Source: Effrenium voratum (Eukaryota; Sar; Dinophyceae; Suessiales; Symbiodiniaceae). From it: DNA of 64,000 nt. The position numbers and the translations under genes are program-made. Location of the stretch: assembly GCA_963377175.1 (NCBI GenBank), contig CAUJNA010003013.1:234283-298282 (forward strand), in the 5' to 3' direction. This document shows positions 34,601-46,055 of this stretch, piece by piece. Numbering within the stretch: the stretch's first letter is position 1; each line of letters opens with the position of its first letter. The notes beneath the pieces were generated by a model. That model was not told the DNA's origin, ran no database searches, and was given only the letters and a program-made list of their open reading frames with translations.

Positions 34601-37600
34601 ATTTAATTGAGTGACAGGACACGGCCATCGCCAACTTGTCCACGGAGGACCCGACCTGCCCGGCGGTCGGGTGGGGGTTGAGGAGTTTTCCAGTCATACC
34701 GGGGAAATATTGTAGAAAGTTTGTTATACTTGAGCAGTTGTTTAAAGAAACAACAAAATTGTGGTTTCCTTCAGTCTCCCTTCACCCGCAAACATGTACG
34801 AGAAAGAACAGTGAATGCATTTGTCATAGGAAGAGTTGTTTGCAGTGGTTCGCCTGGACGTCTCCTGAAACGAAAGCCGGCCTCACATATCATCCAAAAT
34901 TTGAGCACACATGCTCGCGACAGGAGGTGGAGGATATTTTCCCGGCGTGCGGCACTCAAATTCTGCGGTTATGGACTCATGCCAGCCAGGTCATTCCTTG
35001 AGGGTCACCCCATGTTTTGCCTTTAGCACTGCGCCAGCGTGCGAGCACATGTTATGTTCTACATATCTATATGCATATATATATACATGCATATTTGCAG
35101 CTGCATTAAACAAACATATTGGCCATTCACGTTCCGTGAGGCTGTTTAGAATCCATGTTGTCTTGTGCTGGGTTTTGTTTGTGTTTTTTTGGATGCATAG
35201 GCCTGTGGCACCTGACCCACCCAGCCGAAGTGGATCCCGGCGGCCAAGCAGGCGTAGAGTCAAGTTTTGTATGGAAGTCTTTGTGCCCGTCTTGGTAGAC
35301 TGGGCGCTCAGGTGAGCTACAATCACACTAGGCCCCCCCTGTTTGGTTGATGTGTCAAGACGGAACAGGAAACCGTTCAAGAGGCCTTAGAAACATTGAC
35401 AGTACAACAATCAGTAGGGAGTCTCCTTAACAGGAACTGCCAAGGTAAAAAGTCCCCCCATCCCTCAGTCCCTCAGTTCTCAACCACGGGAAACCTGCCG
35501 AATTGTCGGACTGCGTTTGGGGTGCGTTTGAAGAGCTCAAGGTGTTGCTTTTGAAGCCCTTCGATATTCCGGGTTGCCTTTGCGCCGTTTGCCAGATCCA
35601 CCTCTCGCAAAGCCAGCAAGGACCGACATTGACCTGTAACATCGGCCGATCAAGATCAGGGCCCTTGAAGCAAGGAATCTGCTTTCGGACACGCACCTGT
35701 TTGGCAATGCAGTATAGGGAGTCATATGGCAGTGGCTTAGCGGTCACGTGTGCTGAGCGAATGAGCGAATCGTGCTGAGCGTCACTCAGGACAAGAACAT
35801 GGATGGCTGACGTCGGGCGCAAAGGCGCCTGTGCTGCACTCGGAAGTACTGCTCAGGATCCCTTGGAGTTGCAAAGGTTGCAGCGTGTTGCAGCTTTGGT
35901 CCCCTGCGCGAGGCGCGGAAGGGAGGCACTTTAGGGAGGCACGTTGGGGTGTCTTTTTGCAGGTGCGCGTTTTGGGGTTGGTGTCAAGGAAGTCCACAGG
36001 GAAGAAACATGGCTTGTGATCTCTGAGGAGCAAGGTCGCACTCTTGCCGCGCGACCGCGGGCTTGGAATTCGGTGGAAAGTGCATGAATCGACTCACTGA
36101 AATTATGAGTCTGTTTCACGCCGCGAAGCCGAGTTGCTTGAGGGTATTTTCATTGTTGCCACATACAACCTAGGCACACTGGACAGCTTCGTTTTTCGGT
36201 TTTGCTTTGCGGCACACTGATGATCACCCATTGCCTTGGGACTGAAAAGCAGCAGGGCCTGAGTATATAGTGCAATTTAGGTGTGTCGTTGTTTGTTGAG
36301 TTGGTAACCTTTGGGGTTCTACAGGTGAGCCAAGGGACAGCATGCACTTGTGGTCCGTGTCCGGCGAGATTCCTGCGACCTGCTAGGACTGGGCGGGGAA
36401 GGAGTTGACGCTGCAGAGTGCCAGTGTCCCAGCATTCCAACTGGGAGTGACTTGGAAGCGACAAGACCGCTGATTTTGGAAAGCCTCCAAAACACTTCGA
36501 ACGAGAGCAAACATGGCCAGCTGCAACACCTCAGTATTCCATGGGCAAATTGTTTCGATGCTTGGGTCTTTCTGCCCATCTCACGGCTGATGGCCACAGC
36601 CAATTTTCATGGTGGCTCCGCAGATAAGAACCCCATATGTTTTTGGAGACTCCTTGGTGAACGTCCCTGATGCCTCATGCCGGCAGCATCGTCCCCGGCT
36701 ATCGTCCCCTGCTATCCAGATTACTTGTCTCCTCTTGATTGAAGCGGAAACACCTTTGCCAGGCGATGCTTTCAGACCGACAATGTAAACGCTGCATGCA
36801 CAACTTTGGATTGAAACTGAGGCTGTAAGCGCATGCAGAAAACAGGGAGGTCCACGCAGCACGTGTCACATACTCAAAACAGCACAGCGGTCAGAAGAGA
36901 TCGAGTTACTCGCCAAGAACAGGCGACCCTCTTTTGGATGCTGTGTAGAGAAACCAAAGGAATCAACCAACCTCTGAGGGTCACAATATCCTGCAGACAA
37001 GCCACTGTCAGCCACATAAATTTGGACTAATTCTGCCGCGTTCTGGGGGCGCAAGGCCCAGAAATTCCTCGAGAGGGTGAGGGACGCCTGTTCTAGCCTG
37101 GTGCCCAGCATGTTTGCAGATCCTGCAAGGTCCTACACACCCCAAATACCCAAGTGGAGATACACCAATCCCGACCCCACAGCCCAATCAGCAATCCATG
37201 CGTTTGGTTTGCAAGCGGTGTGTGTGTGTGCTCATTTCTTGGTTGGTTTTCTCGGACGGCCCTCTCCCGACGGATTTGGATGGGCGTTCATTTTTGGCTC
37301 ACTACAAAAGCCAACACAGATTCACTTATTCTGCTATCTCACCTGTGTGCGCCGGCCAAAAGATATGTATATGAATATTCATGCCCAACCTTTGACATTG
37401 TATGTAAGCTGGGTAAGTTCGAGGCTTGAATTTGTACCTATGTTTAGCCAAGGTTCGGAATTCCAAGAAAACTTGGCCGAAGCTACGTCCCGTGCTGCCG
37501 GCGTTGTTGATGGGCTTCGACCTTGAAGCAGGTGCGTCAGTTTTATCAAAAGCGTGTCCCCCACGATTGGACCTTTTAAAGTCGGTGCTCAATGTCACTG

Positions 37601-38470
37601 AAGCCATGCCTGACATCAGGCTCCAGAAGCTCGACAAAACGCTGCCTCCGCCCCACAGTGTCAATGCTCAACCGGAATGAATGAACTCGTTGAACATACT
37701 CATGCAACGAAACCCCACAGATTTAAATGTTGGGTTACCCCTATATGGAATTCAGACCAGGGCGCGGCAAGTACTTCAGAAAGGACTATTTGGATTTAGT
37801 TCCCCTTGGTGGCAGCCAAATAAATGGAGCCTGCGCAACTCACCACGCGAGGCCCTTCCGCATATATTATCAAGCCTGCGGACCCTTTGGCATGTCTCAA
37901 GCAGACCTGAATGGATCCTGTCGAGACGCGGCTTGATCAAGTCTTCTCGGATCACAAGAATCCTCGCTCAAGGTCCCCCTGAAAAACCCTGTCAGCTGCA
38001 GGGTCACCGTCAGTTGTGCGGGCTTGGTCGTCCAAGTGAGAGTGGTAGAGGGTCCCACTTCGACATACCCGATTTCACACTCTATCGAGTTTTGGCCAGG
38101 GCGAGGGGGCTCAGATTTTGGGCGCGCGCGCATGGCCGCGGGGGCGCTCTTCATCGGGGCTTGCCGGCACTTGCTGAGGCGGGCGTGGCGTTGGAGGGAC
38201 CAGCTCAGGTTCTATTTTTCGTTGCTCACCCCAGCCAAGCGTTCCCGGTTCGCAGTACGTGCCAGCATCGGTTTCATGCTGGCTTCCTGCAAAAACCCGA
38301 TAGTCGGCCCCTCGTGTCCAAAACTGGCACGGCTCACTGCAAAACAATACGGAGAAGATAAAACGATATCGGTCGTTTGTCAGCTTGGACAAGCACAGCT
38401 TGTTGGGCAGCAAACTGGTAGCTGACCAAAAACGAAAATAACTAAAACAGTAGCGTCTTGCGCATGAACT
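31691..38470. other. Long unique stretch, no recognised gene
   Basis: Nearly 7 kb in which no motif-bearing frame could be identified; the longest frames (182, 149 and 226 codons) overlap frames on the other strand. Within it, 33290-33410 and 33925-34080 share the word order TTTGTTGGG, then TCGTTTCTTGAGGTACCC, then a GTGGTTTTGCAGG-type end. This suggests a diverged direct duplication about 0.65 kb apart. A near-palindromic TA-rich stretch lies at 35063-35092. Confidence 0.4.
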
Positions 38471-38477
38471 GCCTTTT

Positions 38478-38560
38478 GCTGCCAAAGTGTGCTCCGCGTG
38501 CTACACTTGCACTGAAAGGTTGATGGCGCTGCCAAAGTGTACTTCGCGTACTACACTTGT
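38478..38560 (-). repeat. Two copies of the AGTACGCGAAGT family motif
   Basis: At 38478-38509 and 38528-38559 (50-base period) the minus strand reads AAGTGTAGYACGCGRAGY, then ACACTTTGGCAGC. This is the same motif as the 61-bp tandem repeat at 54.3-54.5 kb and the pair near 62.25 kb. Confidence 0.7.
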
Positions 38561-39169
38561 TCTCAAAAGGTCGATTTTCGAGGCTGAACGCGTAGAAGTT
38601 CAATACACTGCAAAGCGATAAGGAGTTAAAAGCCGACGTCCCCAGAAAAGTCGGAGGTTTTATACAACCTCCCCTAGCTACACAGCAAAACGGCCGTCCC
38701 TCCCAAGAATGACCACATTTCCTTCTGCCCACAAACGCCATCATCAACGCGCGCGCGAAGCAGCAAAAGCCACCCCCAACATCCCACGCGTAGTGCTTTC
38801 CATTATGTACAGGGCCAGGCCCACCCGTTCCAGGCCCTCCTCCTGAGAAGGAGCTAACATTTCAGCAACGTTTGAGCACACATTTTGTCATTGTTCTCTT
38901 GCAAAGTCTTCACTTTGGTAGCCTGGCGGGCTACGGGGAGAGCCATCGCTGCTTTGCCTTGTTGTCAAGACCCTCCACGCCTCGAGGCCTTACCTCGACG
39001 CGCTCTGCTGCTTGCATTTAGAGGTATCAATGGACAAGACGCTTTGCTTCTGCGCGGAGATGGCCTTCTGTATCCTGAGCAAGGCCTACGGCCCGACCAC
39101 GGACGGACTGGCGCAATCCAGGGCCTGACCTACACGAGCTCACGCTGCAGCGCGGTGCGCCAGTGAAGA
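38561..39169. other. Unique sequence preceding a gag-like remnant
   Basis: No clear motif. Plus-strand frames near 38885-39166 may be a frameshifted upstream part of the gag-like region that follows. Confidence 0.35.
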
Positions 39170-39920
39170 GTTTCAGCAGGACGCCTGGCTGGGGCCCCGC
39201 ATCGACGGGAGCCCCTTGAAGACGTACGTCGCCAGGCTAAAGCTGTGGTACCGGATTTGCGAATCCGTCTCCGTTTCCGACCACGGTTGCTGGAGTCGTT
39301 CTTCGACCTGCGCAAATCAAGGCCTCCAGGAATATGACGCGGAGTGGCGCTTGAGGTACGATGAGGGCAACCAGCGTGCGGGCCTGGCTGTGAATAATGT
39401 CGCCAAGAGCCTCTCGCCTCAGCAGCACCAGGATGATCTTCAACGACAGCAGGACCCTCCTGCTCATGAGTGGGAAGAACCACTCGCGGAAGGAGCTGAA
39501 GGTGACGATCAAGCAGAACACGCAGGTAGATTTGAGACGGACGACGCCCCCCTCGACGGCAAGAGCACGGGCAAGGGTGTCTTTGGTAGCGGCTGCTTCG
39601 TTTGTGGCAGCAATTAGCGCACGGCGGCGGGCTGCCCGGTCTCTCGTGGAGGTGGAAAGCCCGGTGGCAAGTCCATTGGCGCGCAGTCCAAAGGTAAGGG
39701 AAAGAGCAAGGGCAAGGACCAGCGCAAGGCCTATGGCAACCCGTTTGGCAAAAGCTCTGGACACCGACTACGAGCAGAAGCAGGCCCGCCAGACGCGCCG
39801 CGCCCAGCGTGGTCTGACGGTGCACGAGCAACCCGACCGGATAGTCGCCACGGGCAAGGCCGAGTACTTCAGCATAGCCAAAAAGATCTCGGAGGCCGAG
39901 ATGCTGTTGAGCTTCATTTT
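39170..39920 (+). pseudogene. Gag-like remnant with degraded CCHC zinc knuckle
   Basis: A plus-strand frame (39216-39617) reads through a helical, charged stretch and a segment rich in Glu/Asp/Gln, then GCFVCGSN, a TAG stop, and RTAAGCPVSR in the same frame. CFVC-x4-R-x4-C is a CCHC zinc knuckle with Arg in place of His and a stop inside. It is followed by a Gly/Lys/Ser-rich tail (GAQSKGKGKSKGKDQRK), as is usual for nucleocapsid regions of dinoflagellate gag. It runs opposite to element C, so it is a separate insertion or a rearranged piece. The capsid-like part is not firmly recognised. Confidence 0.35.
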
Positions 39921-40645
39921 TCATGCTAGCGCCTCAAGCGCTAGGTTGCCAGCTTCTCGTCCGTGGGCAACTTGTGTGGAGACGGAGAACCTGGTGACGC
40001 TTGTCATACCGCCGGAGCGGCGCCTCAACAACCAGACAAGCAGCGCACGAACGGCCGACTGCCGTTGAAACCTACTACCAGCCGCCATCCGAAAAAGCCG
40101 GCAGCAGATCGCCTGACTGATCTTGGAGGCGCAGGACACGCTGCAGTCGGAAGCTTGGTGAGATGCCGCCTAACTCCACACCATGGTCGATTTCAGCGAA
40201 TTGCTTCATTGTCTTCTTCAGGATCCCCGGAATGCCTTCTCTTCTTGGTCTGTCCTTCTCGGATTGGCTCGCATTGACGTGGGCGTGGAAATGAGCGAAA
40301 CCCATCATCTTGCTCTGCGTCTTCTGACTTGGTCTTTCTTTGCCCATGACCCAAAAGTTATTCTGAATGGTTTGTCAATGATGTTCTGCGGAGTCCCCTG
40401 TGATGTTGATGCCGTGGCCCTTCTTTGTGAGTGCGAGAGTAACCGCAGCGTTTCGCCCGCCATGTACGTGCCGCAATGCTGCATCAAATGGCTCAGCATC
40501 AAGGCTGACATCGTCTACGCAAGCCCCGCAATCCAGCATCTTGAGGAGCTCCTCTTGGAAGGTCGCGCGTAGCATGAAAGTCATCTCCACCTTGTCGATC
40601 GGATTGATCTTTCGATCCTTTTCAACGGCACTGGGCGCGACCTAA

Positions 40646-41160
40646 TCACGCCGAAGTTCCGACCCCGGCTCCTGCGAATGCAATAATGTCGGGCCCGTGC
40701 GTTGCGTTGTGAGCAAGCCATTCAACTAAGAATGCCTTGTTCTGCAACCTGGTACGAAATGGTGGATGTGTGTCAACATTCACGAGGTTGCCAGTCAGGA
40801 CGGCCTTGATCAGCTCGTTTCCTTTAGCCGAGTGCTTGGTCAGCGAATCTGCGAGGCAGTCGTCACTTCGTACGCCTGCCAGGTCATGCATTTGTCCGCT
40901 ATTGAAGTTCCTCCCGCAACGTTTGTGTCAATACTTTGTTTCCTTTTGTTCAGGCTGATGAGTTGTCGAGGCTGTTGCGCGCATCTGTACGAACGTGAAC
41001 ATCTGCAATTTCACCCGGGATGTCTGACCAAAGACAGCGACGGAAGAGTGATGAGCCGTAACAACGCATCAGTCCATGCAATTCAGCAACGGTTGTGGAC
41101 ATTGTTGTAGCGGTGATCTTATGCGTCTCATAATCGATCAGTTAGCCTCTCGAATTCGAT
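40646..41160 (-). pseudogene. RNase H domain of retroelement C
   Basis: The minus strand reads LIDYETHKITATTMSTTVAELHGLMRCYG and later GEIADVHVRTDARN (about 40985-41150). This contains the Glu of the TVAEL block and the Asp of the RTDA block expected in copia RNase H. A stop and frameshift follow. The frame at 40646-40891 then gives CLADSLTKHSAKGNELIKAV and VDTHPPFRTRLQNKAFL, the conserved C-terminus of these polyproteins. Of the three elements seen, this is the best-preserved RNase H. Confidence 0.85.
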
Positions 41161-41470
41161 GACCTTTGCGAAGATCTCGTTCTTCTGCATGAAAGATAAC
41201 ACGCGCGCGTTGGGATCACTTGTCTTCATTGTTGCGGTAGGATGCGTCTGGATAACCAACTATGCGTGTCTTACCATGGAGGGGCCAGAATCTTATGCTG
41301 AGCGGATGGTTTTGACGGATCTGACTGTTCTATTTATAGCGCGAACGTCCGGGATGGCTGGTGATGCTGCTCTGGATGTGCGCCTGGAAAACTGGAAGGC
41401 AATGTGGAACTGTGTTCGCGATGTTGGTCTGACCTAGGACACTTCTGTCGCAGTATGCATCATCTGCGGT
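41161..41470 (-). pseudogene. Late reverse-transcriptase/connection region of retroelement C
   Basis: Minus-strand blocks: DRSVLGQTN, FHIAFQFSRRTSRAASPAIP then DVRAINR (41335-41425), RFWPLHGKTR one frame on, and IVGYPDASYRNNEDK (about 41217-41260) followed by SQRARVIF. They match the corresponding blocks in element B in order. One in-frame TGA lies after NNEDK, and several phase changes separate the blocks. Confidence 0.8.
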
Positions 41471-41579
41471 GTGATGCACCAACCGTGCTTATCATCATGC
41501 TTCCATTGGATGCACTGTTGCAACCGGAGCCGGCTTGAAAACCCGTACAAATCCGCCTAGCGCGCGTCTTCAAAAATCG

Positions 41580-41850
41580 CACAGAATATTTTGCTTGTCT
41601 TGGAACCCTCGGAGGACCCAACAAGCCTTGGTCTTCAAGAAGCTTAGAGTCTTTGCCTCAAGGAGCCCGCGACTGGTGACCCAGTTCCTGACATTGATCT
41701 TGTGTCGACTAGGTCGAACACTTCACTATCAAGCCAAGATTGGCACTCCAGAAGCCGAGCTTCAACAAACTGCTTCTGGTAAGCTCTTGTCTCAGCAGTT
41801 GTTGTTTCCTTCCGCTGCTTGCCGGTGAGTGAGGATGTTGTTGAAGCCTT
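41580..41850 (-). pseudogene. Reverse-transcriptase N-terminal block of retroelement C
   Basis: The minus strand reads ETRAYQKQFVEARLLECQSW, LDSEVFDLVD, then after a frame change VRNWVTSR, TLSFLKTKACWVLRGFQDKQ. In intact relatives the catalytic palm would follow FQDKQ. Here about 15 codons later the sequence is already in the late connection region, so the deletion breakpoint lies near 41560-41580. Confidence 0.8.
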
Positions 41851-41903
41851 CAAGGATTCTTGCTTGGATCAGTACAAGACTACAAGTGCTCGGTCTTCGT
41901 CTG

Positions 41904-42820
41904 TCATGTTCTTGCACAACTGGTCAACGTGGTTCTTGTTGGTGCGCACCAAGAGGCCGGTTTGAAGGTTCCTTGCATGCTTTGTAGTAGGACAGGGTGT
42001 CCTTCAAAGTCTCTCGGAACCGTAAAGGATCCTGCGCTAGCACAGATTTTCTGGTCGGCCGTCATGTATGACCGTTGTGCTTCAGCGAGAGCAAGGTCTT
42101 CTTCCGGATCATTGTATGCTCTTGTCCTCTGAGAGCCTTCTGATTCTCCGTCCTCTTCGTCAGTGTATCTCATGGTTCCCTGTGAACTTCCAGCGCCCGA
42201 TGAAGTTGAGACTTGTTCATCATCACTATCGGATTGCGTCGGTAAACTGACTAGATTGTTCGGATTGATGCCGGATCAAGAGGCAGGTTCGTGCCTGGGT
42301 GAATACTCAGGTGATTCATCATCTGGCTTCTTCTTCTTCCCAGTTTTCTGCTTCGCCCTGCATTGCTGGAGTTGGTTCTTCTTCTTGATCAAGACGCAGC
42401 AGTTCAAGCTCTTGACCGTTGTCTTCATCTTCAAAGTTGCCGCCGCGACAGTCGGAAGAATCGGTTGAGATGGCTGCGGCTGCGACGACAAAGAGACATC
42501 ACCCCCTAGTCAGTTCAGTCCACTCGAGGGCGAAATTGATTGTTTTTGCCCTTTGCCCCGCCCGGCTTGTTGCGAGGCAAACCAAAGGTGGATCGATTGA
42601 ACTTTCTGGTGACGCACCTTGCGGTGGCGTGGGATGATCTGGCGGTGGCATGTGATGATCTGGCACGCGCTTGTCCGGCGGGCTTGGAGGTCTTGGATCA
42701 GGCACGGGACGATCCTTTTGGTCCGGCAGCTGCTGTTCGGAGATGCCAACGGTGTGAACGTACACGGTAAACACACAGCTGCCTGCAACCGTTCCACATG
42801 TTCTGACATCGCCAGTCATT
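41904..42820 (-). pseudogene. Linker region of retroelement C between integrase and reverse transcriptase
   Basis: 41904-42173 is an acidic frame followed by MTADQKICASAGSFTVPRDF, a block that I associate with the segment just before the reverse transcriptase in dinoflagellate copia elements. 42499-42819 is a Pro/His/Asp-rich linker (PPDHPTPPQGASPESS). Phase changes lie between them. No catalytic integrase residues were identified in this element, so the integrase core may also be lost or too diverged to see. Confidence 0.6.
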
Positions 42821-43639
42821 CAGATCTTGTCGGAAAGGATCGATTTCGGTAACAGGCGGATGCTGCTTTATCTAGCGAATCTTGCATGACCAACGGTTGA
42901 AGGGGGGATCTTGGACCTTGACAGCGTTTGCTGCTAGTCATGTTGAACTCCTTCTGAATGGCACCCATCTCCTTGCGGAGAATGTCAACTTGCTGGTTGG
43001 TGAACGGCTCGACGATTGTCAAGCGGCTTCACACTCAAGTGTCGCAGGATGATGCGCGCGAGGTCCTGGCGGGTAGACGTGTGCCAGCTTGGTTCTGCTT
43101 CCGAACGTGCCCGCATTGTGGTTGATGTTCATGCTTTAAGTCCGGATTCAGGATCCTTCAGTCCATATGCCCAGAAATGGAAGTCTTCCAGGCCAGGGAC
43201 GGATCCGAAAACAGAAGTTGCGCATCTTCGCCAGAGGATTTTCAACGACGAGGTATCTTCTGCGCTTCACCGGATGTTGCATAACTGGTAGCCAGCAGCG
43301 GGAGGTAGCGCTTTCGCTTTTCCCAGGCCTTCTCCTGCTTGCTGGATGTTCCACACACGCGTGCCGCGAGACCATGACCATGCGTTCGATATCAACGGGA
43401 GTTCCAACCTGCAACCTGCAAGTGCGCAGCATTGACTGAATCTGGCACTTCCTGCAAAGATCTCGCACAAGTCCAACGCGCACGAACATGTTCTCTGCTG
43501 GCTGAGGTACTTCAGGCTTGGGAGTTGTTTTCCCACGCACGCGTAATGGCCGTGAGGACGCTGTCTTATGGAACCTGCGTGGGTGACCCTTTCTTCTTGG
43601 GCGAGGAGGCCGGTTTGTTCTCCTGCTAGGCTTCCCTTC

Positions 43640-44005
43640 TCACAAAAGCTAAGGGGGGGGAGGGGAGGGGAGGGGAGGGGGGGAGGGGAGGGGAGGGGAG
43701 GGGAGGGGAGGGGAGGGGGGGAGGGGAGGGGAGGGGAGGGGAGGGGAGGGGAGGGGAGGGAGGGAGGGAGAGATAGAGAGAGAGAGACAGACAGAGAGAG
43801 AGAGAGGGAGAGAGAGGGGAAAGACAGAGAGGGAGAGAGAGAAAGAAAGAAATAGAGAGAGAGAGAGAGAGAAAAAAAAAAGAGAGAGAGAGAGAGAAGA
43901 GCAAGAAGAGACGAGAGGACAAGAGGAGAAGAGAAGAGAGAAGAGAGAATAAGAGAGAAGAGAGTGCGAAAGAGAACAACAAGGTGCAAAATGAGACAAA
44001 GAACG
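43640..44005. repeat. (GGGGA)n then (GA)n polypurine tract
   Basis: GGGGA/GGGGGGA units at 43650-43762 are followed by GA, GAAA and GAGAC words to about 44000. The G-runs of the plus strand could form quadruplexes. It is compositionally the complement of the tract at 2544-2906. Confidence 0.95.
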
Positions 44006-45419
44006 AGCGACAAAAGAGAAAGAGCAATATAACTCCTGCCGCCCGCCGCGCCTGCGAACTTCCCCCCCCTCACCTGCCGCGCCCGCCGGGCCTGCTTCGC
44101 TTGCTGCGCCCGCCCCCCCGCCTGCGCCCGATGCGGCGCCTGCCGCGCTCTCCGAGCTCGCCGCGCTTGCAGCGCAGTCCCCGCCACAGCCCGCAGCAGA
44201 GCCAGCCATTAGATTTCCCAGCAGCGAAGGGGGGCGAACCCTTGACCATTTATACAGAAAACATGACACCCGTTTGCAGGGGCAGCCAGAAAGCTGCAAC
44301 ACCAAGAGAAATCAACATTCCATGGAGCAAGCTGCATTGCAATGGCTTTTGACTGGAAAGTTGGGAGCCTTCTGAAGGAACTCGGCAGGACCAGCGGAAG
44401 CATTTGAACATTCCCGTTTAATGACTGGCCGTCCTTACTTCCTGCAAGCTGTAGCCTGCTGAGCGTGAACAATTATTTTGCCACTTGCAACACGGCTTCT
44501 TTGACGGGGTTGTGGAGTTGGCAACCCCTTACAGGAGTTCCCGCCGAGCACGTTTAGAGGGTACGGAACTCAGTGACCCCAAGGTGGTGGTGACAATGCT
44601 TACGGCTTTTGGTTGGAGACTCGACAGCCCCCTGAGCGAGTGCGGCGGGCCGCCGAACACGATTACGGGCTAGGGAACTGGCAAACCCCGCAAACAGCGA
44701 GTCGTTCCCTTCTCAGGGCAGGCCACCTTTCCCTTTTATAGAGTGGGACAAATTCGAATTGCAGAGTTGCGGGTCCTCGTTGGGGGTACGCTATTGTTAT
44801 CAAGCTTGGGGCTGCAAAACATGCTTTCTGGGAGGGGGGGAGTGTCTGATAGGGGACGGCTTGCCGGTTAGCGCGTTGGCTGCGGCAATGTTGTTTTTGC
44901 TCTCTTGGCTGGCCCTGTTTGTGAAATATATATGTACACATTTCCTGACGCTTGATGTTGGCCTTCTAGTACAAGCCTGCGGCGACCAGGCTTCGTTCGT
45001 GCCGAAGTCTCTGCGGGCGGCATGCTTTTGCGACGCGCAGCTGTGCGTTTGACTGCCTGCTCATTGGTTTCTGGCAGGAAGTTCGGCTTCTCAGATGACC
45101 GTGCTGCCGCCATGTAAAAGATCCGCTTGGCCCAATGTCGTGGTAGTGTCAACGTATGACCAGCTTCATTCCCTTTAGCCCCGGAAAGCAAGCAGCTAAT
45201 TGCTAAGGCCTTGCCACACCTTGGTTGTTCCACTCAGCTCTGTGAATGAAAGGAACTTCGATGGCGTCACATGCCCCCGCGCAGACCAAACGTAAAACAT
45301 CGCTGGCTTTGTCGCACCAATGCTCGGCTTAAGGGTCGGACCCTTGCAGGTGACACTAGTCATGAACACATGATGAGAGATTGAAAGGGTTACCCCTAAG
45401 CCCGTTACCCCTAAGTCCG
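44006..45419. other. GC-rich spacer then unique sequence
   Basis: 44035-44210 is dominated by GCCGCGCCTGC-type words, after which the composition is ordinary. No recognised feature. Confidence 0.45.
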
Positions 45420-46055
45420 CTCCCTTTCAGAAAGGGTTTGCGTGTTTGTTGGTGGGAGACAGTCTTCAGGAAACTTTGGCCTCTCTCCGAAAATAACTCG
45501 GTCTTCATTGCTGGTGCCATTAAAGGGACAACGAACCAGGTACCGAGGCTATTCCCAGATGGAACATATCAGCTTCAATTTCAGAAGAACCCGCGACTCA
45601 TTTTCAGAGCATGAGCAAGTCCGAAATCAGCTATAACGACAGTGGAAATGACCAGGAATGGGTTTGTCGCTTTTGACGGCCCATTCTGTGGTTTTTTGAC
45701 AGGATCTTTCACCAAGACCTGCCCAGTTGGAGGCAAACCCAAACTAGTATATGGAGAATATGGAGACCCCTGCAAATGGGTGGTTTTCCTTTGGTTCCAT
45801 GGGAGCACCTAAAAGTTGTTCCTTACGACTTCTTGGGTTCTTGGATGCTCCGAGCCAGGGAAGGGCTACGATGAGATGTTCACCGCAATCTTTCCGCACG
45901 GGAAGGATAGGTGGGTGTGCGTCAACGAAGGGGCCCGCAAAATCGATAAGATGGTGGTTTCTATTTGGCTCCCTTTAAAACCAAGGCGAAGAAACGCTCG
46001 AAAAAGACACGCACACACACGGACACACACACACACACTTCGGCTTCCCAATTGA
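45420..46055 (+). pseudogene. Unrecognised protein-like frame with two in-frame stops
   Basis: A single plus-strand phase reads as credible protein from about 45430 to 45995, roughly 190 codons, broken only by TGA at 45612-45614 and TAA at 45813-45815. Recognisable stretches include SVFIAGAIKG, FVAFDGPFCGFLTGSFTKTC, LVYGEYGDPCKWVVFLWFHG and GYDEMFTAIFPHGKDRWVCV. Aromatic and Cys residues are frequent and the amino-acid mix is balanced, unlike shadow frames. No family is recognised. It could be a decayed processed gene, an exon pair with the stops inside introns, or a mobile-element protein. After 45995 it runs into a CACA repeat. Confidence 0.4.

Larger units (their letters stand above)
40080..43560 (-). 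mobile_element. Copia-like retroelement C, internally deleted
   Basis: Minus-strand order: an unrecognised N-terminal region (42816-43560), a Pro-rich linker (42500-42800), an acidic block (41904-42173), the reverse-transcriptase N-terminus (41580-41850), then directly the late reverse-transcriptase/RNase H region (40646-41470) and a 3' extension (40080-40640). The reverse-transcriptase core with its catalytic aspartates is absent. Frame changes and stops throughout show that it is dead. It is closely related to element B and bounded on its 5' side by a GGGGA/GA tract. Confidence 0.8.

Noticed and set aside
39130..39924. A 264-codon minus-strand frame
   Set aside because: It is antisense to the gag-like frame with the zinc-knuckle remnant and has no recognisable motif of its own.
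43267..44187. A 306-codon minus-strand frame
   Set aside because: Its middle is the translated GGGGA/GA tract; only its last part overlaps the N-terminal region of element C.
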